Below are positions 8,726-17,386 of a stretch of 18,870 bases of DNA, in pieces (position 1 is the stretch's first letter; each line of letters starts with the position of its first letter). Origin of the DNA: Neocallimastix lanati (nom. inval.) (taxonomy: Eukaryota; Neocallimastigomycota; Neocallimastigomycetes; Neocallimastigales; Neocallimastigaceae); assembly GCA_016946835.1 (NCBI GenBank), contig JACVTC010000558.1, positions 1-18,870 on the forward strand. Direction: 5' to 3'. Position numbers and translations under genes: made by a program. Below the pieces are notes generated by a model. It was not told the origin of the DNA, ran no database searches, and saw only the letters and a list, made by a program, of their open reading frames with translations.

Positions 8726-8948
8726 TAATAATTAAAATTTTTCAATAAAATATTTTAATAAATGCTTTGAAACTTTTTTTTTTTTTTTTTAATATTTAAA
8801 ATAATAAACCTTTTTTTAATTAATTATATAATTATTTAAATAATTATTTAATTATTAATTATTTATTATTTCTTTATTTACTATTTTATTTATTTATTTT
8901 TATTTTTATTTTTTATTTTTTTGTTTTATTTTATTTTTTTTATTTTTT
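8726..8948. other. 5' flank of the MULE transposase gene
   Basis: AT-rich, with T tracts near 8768-8790 and TTTATTTTTA-type repeats. It should contain the transposase promoter, but no individual element can be named with confidence. Confidence 0.5.
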
Positions 8949-9193
8949 AATGCTTAAAAAATAAATTTTTATTTATTTTTATTTTATTTTTTAATGTTTA
9001 AAAAAGAAGTTTTCTTATTTCTTATTTTTTTTTTTTTTTATTTTTTGATGCTTAAAAAATAAAATGTTTATTTATTTTTATTTTATTTTTCAATGTTTAA
9101 AAAAAAAGTTTTCTTATTTCTTATTTTTATTTTATTTTTTAAGCATTAAAAAATAAAATGTTTATTTATTTTTATTTTATTTTTCAATGTTAA
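8949..9193. repeat. 94-98-bp tandem repeat, about 2.6 units
   Basis: Units start at 8949, 9047 and 9141. Each has a short palindromic core (AATGCTTAAAAAATAAA) followed by TTTATTTATTTTTATTTTAT and a TTTCAATGTTTAAAA-like part. In the third unit the core appears as AAGCATTAAAAAATAAA, the reverse complement of the others, so the core has flipped. It lies between the transposase gene and the right subterminal region. Confidence 0.75.
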
Positions 9194-9230
9194 ATAGAAA
9201 TACCTAACCTAATTATTATTTATTGAAGTG

Positions 9231-9310
9231 TTGTATTTCGCCAAAAGTTGAATTTCGTCCAGTTAAATTTCGCCAAATTCTTGGTGGCTTATAAATTTTC
9301 GTCATAAAAT
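9231..9310 (+). promoter_or_regulatory. Subterminal TTTCG motif cluster, candidate transposase binding sites
   Basis: TTTCG occurs at 9236, 9253, 9268 and 9297, three of them in the wider pattern TTxxATTTCGyC spaced 17 and 15 bases apart. The same pentamer sits in both inverted repeats (5110 and 9562) and just inside the left one (5155). CpG is rare elsewhere in this DNA, so clustering at the element ends suggests a bound motif, as subterminal repeats are in several DNA transposons. Confidence 0.5.
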
Positions 9311-9408
9311 ATCACCACATTTATTATTCACGCCATATTGTGAATATATGGCTTTTTAAAAATTGTAGAAAAAAGCCACAAAATTATGATACAATTAGAT
9401 ATACGCCC

Positions 9409-9424
9409 CACGTAAGATTACGTG
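9409..9424. promoter_or_regulatory. Perfect palindrome CACGTAA-GA-TTACGTG
   Basis: Seven-base arms around a two-base centre inside the right subterminal region of the MULE. The CACGT half-sites could bind a bZIP or bHLH factor or form a cruciform; the function is unknown. Confidence 0.5.
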
Positions 9425-9502
9425 TTTGAAAATTTTTGAAAATTGTAATTTTATTTATTTAATTAATTAATTATTATTCATTAAATTTTTAATAAAATTA
9501 AG

Positions 9503-9529
9503 TGGCTTAAAATTAAAATATTTAAGCCA
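9503..9529. repeat. Hairpin next to the right terminal inverted repeat
   Basis: TGGCTTAAA (9503-9511) and TTTAAGCCA (9521-9529) are perfect nine-base arms with a nine-base loop, ending where the 53-bp right inverted repeat begins. GTGGCTT/AAGCCAC words recur at about 9284, 9349 and 9374. Confidence 0.65.
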
Positions 9530-9581
9530 TACAACAAAATACAAATTTTTGTAATAAAAATTTTCGAAATGCACACTCCCC
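9529..9581. repeat. Right terminal inverted repeat of the MULE
   Basis: 53 bases ending CATTTCGAAAA-type sequence and CCCC when read on the plus strand; pairs with 5097-5150 with three differences. Confidence 0.88.
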
Positions 9582-9588
9582 ATATAAT
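9582..9588. other. Target site duplication, right
   Basis: ATATAAT directly after the right inverted repeat; identical to 5090-5096. Confidence 0.8.
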
Positions 9589-9641
9589 GAAAGAAATTTT
9601 TTTGTACATTAGTTCTTGAAGCACTGTGTGCCTTAAGTGCT
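9582..9641 (-). repeat. PD-(D/E)XK repeat unit, copy 2 (right remainder)
   Basis: GAAATTTTTTTGTACATTAG and the following GAAGCAC...GTGCCTTAAGTGCT match 1606-1668 of copy 1 with few changes. This piece completes the unit cut at 5096. Similarity to copy 1 ends at 9641. Confidence 0.88.
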
Positions 9642-9684
9642 AACAATAATAAATAATAACAATAAAATTTAAAAAATTAAAAAA

Positions 9685-9729
<45 letters not shown>

Positions 9730-10016
9730 AATAATAAATAATAAATAATAAATAATAAATAATAAATATTTTATATGAATTAAAGTATTATAATTATTAT
9801 AATTATAATAATACATATTGAAATAAATTTAATATTTAATAATTATTATTAAATATACAAATATGTTACTACACATATTTGTTGTATATCAGAAATGCCC
9901 TTGCTAAAAATTAAACTATATATATATTTTTTTTATAAAAGAAAATATAAGGATTAATTAATATAAATAATAATTTTTAAAATTTTATTTTCTTTTGTAT
10001 CTATAATTTCTAATTA
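9642..10016. other. AT-rich spacer with an A tract and a 7-bp microsatellite
   Basis: A tract of nearly 40 bases at about 9690-9727, then (AATAAAT)n to about 9768. No gene seen. Similarity to the 3' end of the Gag-like gene begins near 9985. Confidence 0.7.
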
Positions 10017-10440
10017 TTATATCAACACGATTTTGTTATAACTAATAATTTCCTTTAACGCAATCTCAGGTTTGGGCATCAAAATTTTATTAATATTTAT
10101 TTTATATTTATTGTTATTTTGAATATAAATATATGGAATTTTAATTTTCTTTTCAATTTTATTAATTTTTATTTTCTTATCACTACCAACATTTACAACA
10201 TTATTAGATTCATCTATCGGAGAATTTTTATTAATAATTTTTCTTTCTTTTATATTAATATTATTATTAACTGAATACATATTATTAGTAAATCGCTTAT
10301 TTTTATTATCATTTGAAGTAATTTGAATATTTTCTACTTTTGAATTGTTACTATCAATAATATTTATTTCCTTAACCAAACCAGAAGTTATAGATCTATT
10401 AGTTCTATTGTTAATACCATCAACTTTAATAGATTCATTA
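9985..10440 (-). repeat. Left arm of a long inverted repeat around the Gag-like gene
   Basis: The reverse complement matches about 12030-12420, most clearly through the stretch encoding MPKPEIALK at 10050-10090. The arms are roughly 400 bases, diverged by substitutions and small indels, and separated by about 1.6 kb that contains most of the gene. Confidence 0.7.
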
Positions 10441-10451
10441 ATTATTTATAA
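10017..10451 (-). pseudogene. Inverted, truncated copy of the Gag-like gene's C-terminal part
   Basis: The minus-strand frame closing at 10017 reads like the last quarter of the plus-strand gene at 10789-12417. It shares a DSNNSKVENIQI-type stretch, MYSVNNN, KIKIPYIYIQNN and the block MPKPEIALKEII. It has no ATG; the frame opens after a stop near 10451 and its best alternative start is a TTG. The last residues differ because two extra bases shift the frame just after the KPEIALK block. The sequence upstream of about 10450 no longer matches. It is a decayed partial copy. Plus-strand transcription across it would give RNA complementary to the neighbouring gene's 3' end. Confidence 0.7.
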
Positions 10452-10670
10452 ATTCGTTACACTTTCTTTTCATTTAGGATTAATATTTTATTTAGGATTA
10501 ATATATTATTTAAGAAATAATTTAGGATATAATTTTTTTTTTGGTTGTTTATAGTTATTTTATCTTAGGTGAAGAGAGAGTTATACAATATAAGTTATTT
10601 CATTCATTTTATTATAGATAAAATAAATTGTTTTAAAATATATTAATATTTGGAGATTTAATCATTATTC

Positions 10671-10712
<42 letters not shown>

Positions 10713-10788
10713 ATTATTTATAAATTTTTAAAATATATAATTTTAATAAAGAAACATTATTATTATTATTATTAATTAATTGTTAACA
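10452..10788. other. 5' flank of the Gag-like gene
   Basis: Three TTTAGGATTAATA-like words at about 10475-10535, an A tract of about 35 bases at 10674-10710, and a TTATTATTATT run just upstream of the ATG. No gene is supported; the small plus-strand frame here lacks any recognisable content. Confidence 0.55.
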
Positions 10789-12417
10789 ATGAGAAATAAC
10801 AATTTTACTGACCATCGGGTAGACACTGGGTCCCTTCCAAGAATTACTGGATCTAATAGAAATGCTGAAATTTGGAAGTTTAAAATTAATGATTGGTTTA
10901 AGAAGGAAGGTATTACTACCGATGAAGATAAATTTAGTTACATAATTATGGCTGCTGAAGATGACATCGTAAAGGTAATTATGGAAAAAGTAAGAGAGGT
11001 AAATAGAACACTTACTTTAGATGAATGTGTTGTTCTCATAAAAAAAAGATATTGGAGGGAAAACCAAAGGAATAACAATTATGAAAATATATTACAAGAA
11101 TCTCACTGGAAAAATAAAAAAAGTTTAAATAATTATAAAAATTATTCATCTAATATACAACCAAGGGATACATATATTAATAACTTTAGTAATTCATTGA
11201 ATAAAGGAAATAATAGAATATCTATTAACAGTTCTTCCAACAACTACAATGGATACATTGTTAATAGTAATTATAGGAATTATAATGATTATACATTTAA
11301 CACATGGAGTGGAAATAGTAATCAGAGAAGTTTTAGGAATTATAGAAGATTTAATATGAATAATGATAATAACAATAATTTAAGTATTAGCAATGAAAAT
11401 TATAATAACAGTAATAATAATTTTTACAATTTAAGAAAAAGGAAAATTTTAATACCAAATTTAAATAATAATTCAACAATTAATAATAGTAATAAAGGCA
11501 ATAATTATACAGGAAATGACAAAAATAAAGATAGTAACAATATTAATAATATTAATGAAAATGTAATTAATAATAATTCAATCAATAATATTGTCAATAA
11601 TAGTATATCTAATTTGGTTACAAATAATAATATTAACAATAATAAAAATGACGCGTTGGATAAATCAGTAAATGTAGAACAAAATAAATTAAACACGTTA
11701 AAAATGGATAACTTCAGAGGAAATAATAAAATAGGGAATGTTAATAATGGAAAATGTGAAACAAATAATAATAGTATAATTACTAAAGAAGAAAATAAAA
11801 ATAATTCCAATGGTAATGATGATATTAAGAAAAATCAAAATAATAATATAGAAATTAATAATATTATAACAATAAAAATTAAAACTATTGATAATAATGA
11901 AGATAATAATTTAAATAGTAAAAAGAATAAAGATAATAATGATATTATTGAGAATTCTAAAAATAAAATTTATAAGAAAAATTGTAATAAAAATGTAAAT
12001 GAAGAAATAAATATTAAAGAATATGTACAAGTTGATAATATTAACAGTAGTTTAACTAAAGAATCAAAAATTATTGATAATAAAAATTCAAAAATAAACA
12101 ATATTCAAATTATTCCAAATAATAATAATAACGAGCAATGTATAAATAAAAAGTATTCAGTTAATAATAAAAATTCCCAGATTGATTTTAGTAAAATTAT
12201 AAATATAGATAGTGATAAGGAAATAAAAATTAAAATTAAAAAGAATATTAAAATTCCACCTATTGGTATTCAAAATATTGGTAAAAATAAAATAAATATT
12301 AATAAATTAATGATGCCCAAACCTGAGATCGCGTTAAAGGATATTATTATTTATAGTAACAATCGCGTTGATACCAAACGAACAATTAGGAATTATAGAT
12401 ATATATATAATAGTTAA
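10789..12417 (+). CDS. Gag-like protein with long Asn-rich tail, retroelement-derived (tentative)
   Basis: 542 aa from ATG at 10789; an in-frame TTG three codons earlier is a poorer start. Residues about 15-100 are the only ordered-looking part (RITGSNRNAEIWKFKINDWF, then a DEDKFSYIIMAAED segment and a basic KKRYWRE end). This helix-rich pattern, with a Trp before a W-F-x-x-x-G turn, resembles retrotransposon capsid (Gag) domains. From about residue 100 the protein is dominated by Asn with Lys, Ile and Ser, hence probably disordered or prion-like. It has no CCHC zinc knuckle and no protease, reverse transcriptase or integrase in frame or downstream. The C-terminus holds a conserved block, KIPPIGIQN...MPKPEIALK, repeated in the inverted copy at 10017-10451. 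It is either a non-autonomous or remnant retroelement gene or a domesticated one. The Gag assignment is my inference from pattern. Confidence 0.6.
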   Translation: MRNNNFTDHRVDTGSLPRITGSNRNAEIWKFKINDWFKKEGITTDEDKFSYIIMAAEDDIVKVIMEKVREVNRTLTLDECVVLIKKRYWRENQRNNNYENILQESHWKNKKSLNNYKNYSSNIQPRDTYINNFSNSLNKGNNRISINSSSNNYNGYIVNSNYRNYNDYTFNTWSGNSNQRSFRNYRRFNMNNDNNNNLSISNENYNNSNNNFYNLRKRKILIPNLNNNSTINNSNKGNNYTGNDKNKDSNNINNINENVINNNSINNIVNNSISNLVTNNNINNNKNDALDKSVNVEQNKLNTLKMDNFRGNNKIGNVNNGKCETNNNSIITKEENKNNSNGNDDIKKNQNNNIEINNIITIKIKTIDNNEDNNLNSKKNKDNNDIIENSKNKIYKKNCNKNVNEEINIKEYVQVDNINSSLTKESKIIDNKNSKINNIQIIPNNNNNEQCINKKYSVNNKNSQIDFSKIINIDSDKEIKIKIKKNIKIPPIGIQNIGKNKININKLMMPKPEIALKDIIIYSNNRVDTKRTIRNYRYIYNS

Positions 12418-12420
12418 AAT
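12030..12420 (+). repeat. Right arm of the long inverted repeat
   Basis: The 3' part of the Gag-like gene, matched in reverse complement by 9985-10440. Confidence 0.7.
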
Positions 12421-13017
12421 AAATGGATTTAACAATAAATTCATATTATTTATTAATATTTTTCTTTTTTTTTTTTATAAAAATATAAAAAAATATATTT
12501 TATTTGTTAATATTATTTTATATATCATTGTTAAATAATCAAATAACTAATTTATAATAATATAATTATTTTTTTATTATTATTATTAATAAACATTAAT
12601 TCTAATTTTCATTTTACATATACAATTTGAATATTTTTATTTTCAAACTAAGATAATAATAATAATAATAAACATGTGCATGTGCGTATTGTTATAGTTA
12701 TTAATTATTTTTAATAATATTTTTCAGATTTACATTAATTTTGATTAAAGTTTCAAAAATAAATAATTTTATGTACATCCAAATTTCCTTAATTTTTTTT
12801 ATATTTACCATTGATCTTTTATAATTATTATAAATAAATATATAAATATTTTATATATTAAAATATATTATATATTACAAATAAAATATGTATATATATG
12901 TATATATATAGACAGATTGTTTTTTCATCCACTAATGATAAAATATTAATAACAATTTGTTAATTTGTTAATATACATAATAAAATTAATACATTTATTT
13001 ATGTAAAAAAAAAAAAA
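12421..13017. other. AT-rich spacer downstream of the Gag-like gene
   Basis: No gene recognised. Contains T and A tracts, AT and TATG dinucleotide-type runs near 12885-12910, and a CATGTGCATGTG repeat at about 12674. Confidence 0.6.
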
Positions 13018-13089
13018 GGAAAAATAAAAAAAAAAGGAAAAATAAAAAAAAAAGGAAAAATAAAAAAAAAAGGAAAAATAAAAAAAAAA
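13018..13089. repeat. 18-bp purine-rich minisatellite, four units
   Basis: GGAAAAATAAAAAAAAAA starting at 13018, 13036, 13054 and 13072. An all-purine strand apart from one T per unit. Confidence 0.85.
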
Positions 13090-13279
13090 AAAAAAAAAAA
13101 CTTCAACAAATACAACAAATAAAATCAAGGTACACACACAACAATGAAATGATAAATCTATGGTTGAAGTATAGAAAAAAAAAAAAACATCAATAAAGAC
13201 ACAAAGACGACGACGGCAAAAAAGACACAATAAATGCAATCAAGAATAACAATGAATGATACTTCTATTGATATTAAAA

Positions 13280-13314
<35 letters not shown>

Positions 13315-13350
13315 AAAAAATAAAAAAATAAAAAACCTCCCTAAATATTT
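13090..13350. other. AT-rich spacer, no gene
   Basis: A tracts at about 13265-13310 and a moderately complex stretch at 13100-13260 with ACAAAGACGACGACGGCAAA. No ORF is credible in either strand. Confidence 0.55.
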
Positions 13351-13430
13351 TCAAACCAATACAATTTAATAAAAATTTTTATATTCAAACCAATATAATT
13401 TAATAAAAATTTTTATATTCAAACCAATAC
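13351..13430. repeat. 34-bp tandem repeat, about 2.3 units
   Basis: TCAAACCAATA begins at 13351, 13385 and 13419, each followed by an AATTTAATAAAAATTTTTAT-like part in the first two units. Confidence 0.85.
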
Positions 13431-13689
13431 ATTCAGAACTTTAAAATTATAAATGAAAAACTTTTCATAAATGGTATTTAGATTTGAAATGATTTCCTTG
13501 ATTCCTGAAGATGAATTAGGTTGGATTATATATATATATATATCATAATATATCATAGATATAAACACCACCAATAAAAAAAAAAAAAGACCATTTAAAT
13601 ATTTAAAAAAGAGGACATGAATAAAAACAAAGCACCATAATCAAAAAAAAAAAAAAAAAAAAAAAAAAAACTAAATAGGCTATTTATTT

Positions 13690-13756
13690 TAAATACCGCC
13701 GCCACCACCACCACAATGGGACAACCTGTTGGGATGACCATCTTCTGATGATCAAT

Positions 13757-13787
<31 letters not shown>

Positions 13788-13970
13788 GGTCATTGAACCC
13801 CAGGTTAGCCTTTTCTTCGCTTGCTGTGTTGTCCTGTCCTATGTTATTCTATGTTGTCTTGTCCTCCTGTCCTATGTTGTCCTATCCTTATCTTCGTTTA
13901 GACGCTCCTTGGTTTCCTCCTGGTTCGTTTTTTTTTTTCTGGAACGTTTATTTTTTTGGACTTTTTTTTT
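13690..13970. other. G+C-richer island without a recognised gene
   Basis: CCGCCGCCACCACCACCACAATGGG, split by context into a CCACC run and an ATGG, is followed by GGTCATTGAACCCCAGG and a pyrimidine-rich repeat of GTCCTATGTT-type words (13825-13895). Base composition contrasts sharply with the surroundings. Plus-strand frames are short and run into poly-T. An ATG in good context (13714) gives only ten codons. It could be a noncoding RNA, an upstream exon or a transposon remnant; I cannot identify it. Confidence 0.4.
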
Positions 13971-13975
13971 TTTTT

Positions 13976-14165
13976 TTTGATTTTTAATAATTATTTTTTA
14001 AAAAAATTTTTTTGAACCTTTTTTTTTTCTATTTAATTTTTAATAGTTATTTTTTAAAAAAATTTTTTTTTCTTTTTGATTTTGATTTTTAATGATTTTA
14101 ATAGTTATTTTTTGAAAAAAAAATTTTTTTTTTTTTTATTTTTTTGGACCTTTTTTTTTTTTTTT
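13976..14165. repeat. Degenerate GATTTTTAATAATTATTTTT repeat, three units, with a fourth copy at 15220
   Basis: GATTTTTAATAATTATTTTT followed by an A tract and a T tract recurs at about 13979, 14034 and 14085, each ending in GAACC or GGACC plus T's. A similar block lies at 15220-15275, just beyond the ankyrin gene's stop codon. The A-T tract pairs could fold. Confidence 0.6.
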
Positions 14166-15219
14166 TATACCAGTCGTAGTCGATCGGAATAGAGAATAGC
14201 AGGAAGGACCTTTAACCTTTTGGTCGAATAAATACAGTATAGCCCTATATAGACAATAATTTTTTTTTTTTTTTTTTTTTTTTAAAAAAGAAAAAAAAAA
14301 AAAAAAAAAAAACTAAATCACCATCAAAAAATGATTATCCCTCTTTTTCCCCTCTCATAGAAAGATATTTTAAGGGAAGGATTGATGCACTTTGTATATA
14401 TATATATATATATAAAAATTAATCCTATAGTAAAAAAAAAATTATTTAATTAAATATAAATTATTAATAATTGTTCTTCTTATTTTTATTTATATATATA
14501 AATATATATATATATATTTATAAATTGTATTCAATTATATATTGCAACAAAAAAAAAAAAAAAAAAAAAAGCTAAATACACATTAAATGGAAGAGTCATC
14601 ATTAGTATTATATATTATTATTATCGATTTTGTTATCTATATATTTTATTAAATTTTTTTTTTTTTTAAAAAAAAAAAATAGATTTACATAAAATTTTAC
14701 TATATAGGAATAGATATTCTTTTTTTTTTTTATTTAATAGTATTTATATATTATAAAAAAAAAATAAAATAAAATAAAATAATAAAATATTTCATAGTAT
14801 TTAAATAGATTTTCATATATATATTTATATATTATACTAAAATATTTACAAAAATAAAAAAATAATATAAAAATAAAAAGAAATACTGTATAATACTGAA
14901 TTATATAGATTTATATATATATATATATATTATATATATATATATTTAAATGTTATTGCTTATATGATGATTAAAATTAGAATTGAAAAAATGATTAAAA
15001 ACATTTTTAATTTTCTATAAGCTTAGATAATTTTTGAACTTATAAAAAATTGTATATAAACTTTTTATATTTTATATATAAATCTGATTATTTAATTAAA
15101 ATATATATATATATATATAAATAAAAAAAAAAAAAAGTATTTATCTTTTTTTTTTTTTTTTTATTAAGACGTTATTAATAGAATTTTAAAATTTAGTTTA
15201 TCTTAATTTAAAAAAATTT
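14166..15219. other. Gene-free AT-rich spacer with homopolymer foldbacks
   Basis: At 14260-14311 a run of 24 T is followed by A's broken by one G, a potential long T:A hairpin; a similar smaller pair lies at about 14655-14680. Moderately complex sequence at 14168-14258 includes CAGTCGTAGTCGATCGG and ATAGCCCTATATAG. AT runs appear near 14395, 14910 and 15100. No gene is supported. Confidence 0.6.
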
Positions 15220-15288
15220 TTTGATTTTGATTTTTAATAATTATTTTTAAGAAAAAAAATTTTTTTTTTTTTTTTTTAAAGATTTATT

Positions 15289-17386
15289 TTATATACGATT
15301 GTATCGTAAGATATTGGCGATAGAGGTATATCTTCTCTTGGTGGCGATTAAAAATGGCGTAAATCCAAATCTATTTCTAGAATTTTTATTTGCTTTATGC
15401 GCTAAAAGTAATTTAACTAATTCTTCATTACCACGATCACAAGCAATCAGTAATGGAGTATTAAGATCACAATTTTTACATTCGGTATTGGCTTGATGTT
15501 CAAGCAAGAGCTTAATAATATCCATATGTCCATTTTCACTGGCTAAATGAAGAGCGGTATTTCTTTCTTCATCATAGACATTGACATTGATTCCTGGATC
15601 GGAGAGTAAAGTTTCCACGATAGAAATAAAGCCATATTCACTGGCTTTCAATAGGATAGAATTAATTTCTCTCTCTTCAATAAGATTTCTCTTACGACCA
15701 TAATTTAAAAGTAAATTCACTACTTTATCATGACCATTTTCACAGGCTAGGGTTAAGGCAGTCTTCTTATTGACATTATCTCTAGTCATATCCGCATTAT
15801 AGCAGAGAAGTAATTCCACAACTTTTTCAAAGCCATTCGCACTCGCTAAAGAAATAGCGGTATCATAATCCTTATTTAATTTATCAAGATGAGCATTACG
15901 TGAGATAAGCTTAGAAGCAATAGCTTCATGACCATATTTACAGGCAAGCATTAATGGGGTATCACCAAATTGGTTTTTAATATTTACATCAATATAAGAG
16001 CCTAAACTGAAAATAAAGTCAACGACAGCACTATTACCTTTCTTTGCTCCATATAATAAGGAATACCATTGACGACGCTCCTGTGGTGCGTATTTTTTAC
16101 ACAAAAATTTCTTATAATAATTTATGAGAAGAAGTTGAGGAAGACTATGATTAGAAAGTACAGCCAAGGCTAAAGCACAATCAAAATCACATCCATTTAA
16201 CGTGAAAATATCACATTCGTCATCATCCAATTCCATATCAATTTCATTTTGACGACGATTTCTAATTTTGAGACACTTGTAAAGGAAGTTGAGATCATTA
16301 CGCCAGATGGCTTGATAAAAGTTAAATACAGTAGGGTTAGAAGGACTACTGTTGGCGTGGTTCATTAGATAGCAGATATGATTTTCACTGAATTTTAAGG
16401 ATTTAAGAAGTGGAGAGAGACCAGCACGATTACACTCACAAATATCAGCATCATACTTCATTAAAAGTTCGATCATTTCCTTTTTATTATTGATAACACT
16501 GTGCATCAATAAACTATTTCCAAATTCATCAGTAATATTCTTTTTATAACCGTTCTTGAACAACAGTTCCACAATCTGTTTGTAATTATTAATGACAGCC
16601 CAAAGTAATATATTTAATTTATAGTAGGATTCAAAAGTTTCGAAAGCCCTTCTTCTATCATACACATTTTTACATTTTATGAGGGAGTATTCCAAGACAA
16701 TATCAATAATATTTTCATTTCTCGTTTTACATGCATAAATTAAAGCATTTTCACCATTTTTATCGGTTAAACTTACTTGGTATTTTTTACCTTCATTTAA
16801 AATAATTTGTCTTAATTGCTTACGGTTGGTGCCTACTCTATGTTTTCCAAATAATATTAATTTTAAGATGACATTATTAGAGATGTAATTGTGATTCAAT
16901 AATAAACGAAGTTTCTTCAAATTACTAGTATTGATAGCATACATAACGGCCGTTCTACCATTACTATCTCTTTTATTAAAATTGGCATTATTTTTCAATA
17001 ATAATTCCATAATATCATGGAAATGACTATACTTACAAACATAAATTAAAGGATTTTCATCTTTATTGTTAGTAAGTCTTAAATTAGCCCCCTTACTAAG
17101 TAATAAACTAACAATATCATATTGATTATTAGAAATAGCCAATAAAAGTGGAGTCTGTCCATTAGAGAATTTAGCATCAATATCGACATATTCTAAAACA
17201 ACTTCAACTATTCTTCTGGAAGCTCCATGATTAATAAGATATTCAAAAACTCTTGAAAGATCATTTTTTGTTAAAATATTTAATTTTTGTTTAAAAACAG
17301 CACTAAAAATAGTCCATATCATCTTTCTTAATACTTTCAATGAAAAGAGGATTCTTTAAAATATCATATTTAGTAGTCGCTTCCAT
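15289..17386 (-). CDS. Ankyrin-repeat protein (probable one-base frameshift near the N-terminus)
   Basis: The main frame closes at 15289 and is open for over 670 codons. Ankyrin repeats, with the TPL/TAL-x-x-A...G-x-x-x-x-V-x-x-LL pattern, are clear at about residues 62-88, 96-121, 195-220, 243-267, 274-300, 427-450, 459-488, 492-520, 526-549, 593-620 and 627-653 (numbered from the codon at 17340). Degenerate repeats lie between, with an acidic patch (ELDDDECD) near 370. Ankyrin arrays bind partner proteins; the partner and role are unknown. No signal peptide or other domain is visible. The first ATG in the main frame is 17322. A better start is ATG at 17386 (AAG-ATG-G context), reading MEATTKYDILKNPLFIESIK and then meeting a stop in the A5/T5 run at 17305-17309. 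One extra base there would account for it, either a real mutation or an assembly error. Codon composition is visibly less AT-biased than the neighbouring mobile genes. Confidence 0.88.

Larger units (their letters stand above)
5097..9581 (-). mobile_element. Mutator-like (MULE) DNA transposon, apparently complete, 4485 bp
   Basis: The left end GGGGGGTGTGTCATTTCG (5097) and the right end (reverse complement GGGGAGTGTGCATTTCG from 9581) are terminal inverted repeats of about 54 bp. The flanks are a 7-bp direct repeat, ATATAAT, at 5090-5096 and 9582-9588. Outside it, the two halves of a repeat unit rejoin to match the uninterrupted copy at 1601-1668. Inside lies one intact minus-strand MULE transposase gene (7289-8725), an AAAAT satellite with inverted arms, three tandem repeat families and a subterminal TTTCG motif cluster. 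MULEs usually make 8-11-bp target duplications; 7 bp is slightly short, or two bases have since mutated. An intact transposase, well-matched ends and a recognisable target duplication suggest a recent and perhaps still active insertion. Confidence 0.88.

Noticed and set aside
10345-10554. Plus-strand 69-codon frame with Leu-rich N-terminus
   Set aside because: Antisense to the decayed Gag-like copy and lacks any recognisable motif.
11505-11810. Minus-strand open frame inside the Gag-like gene
   Set aside because: Complement of the Asn-rich coding sequence (AAT repeats read as ATT/TTA); no independent content.
12946-13239. Minus-strand frame with FFFYFSFFFYFSF repeats
   Set aside because: Translation of the 18-bp purine-rich minisatellite; low complexity only.
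13714-13746. ATG in good context (CACCACAATGGGA) that might start a gene
   Set aside because: Only ten codons before a stop, and no plausible splice donor seen; mentioned in the island entry but not called as a gene.
13748-13987. Plus-strand frames of 64-79 codons across the G+C island
   Set aside because: They begin and end in poly-T (Phe runs), have no domain, and two frames are open at once.
15299-15496. Plus-strand frame opposite the ankyrin gene end
   Set aside because: Shadow of the minus-strand ankyrin repeats.
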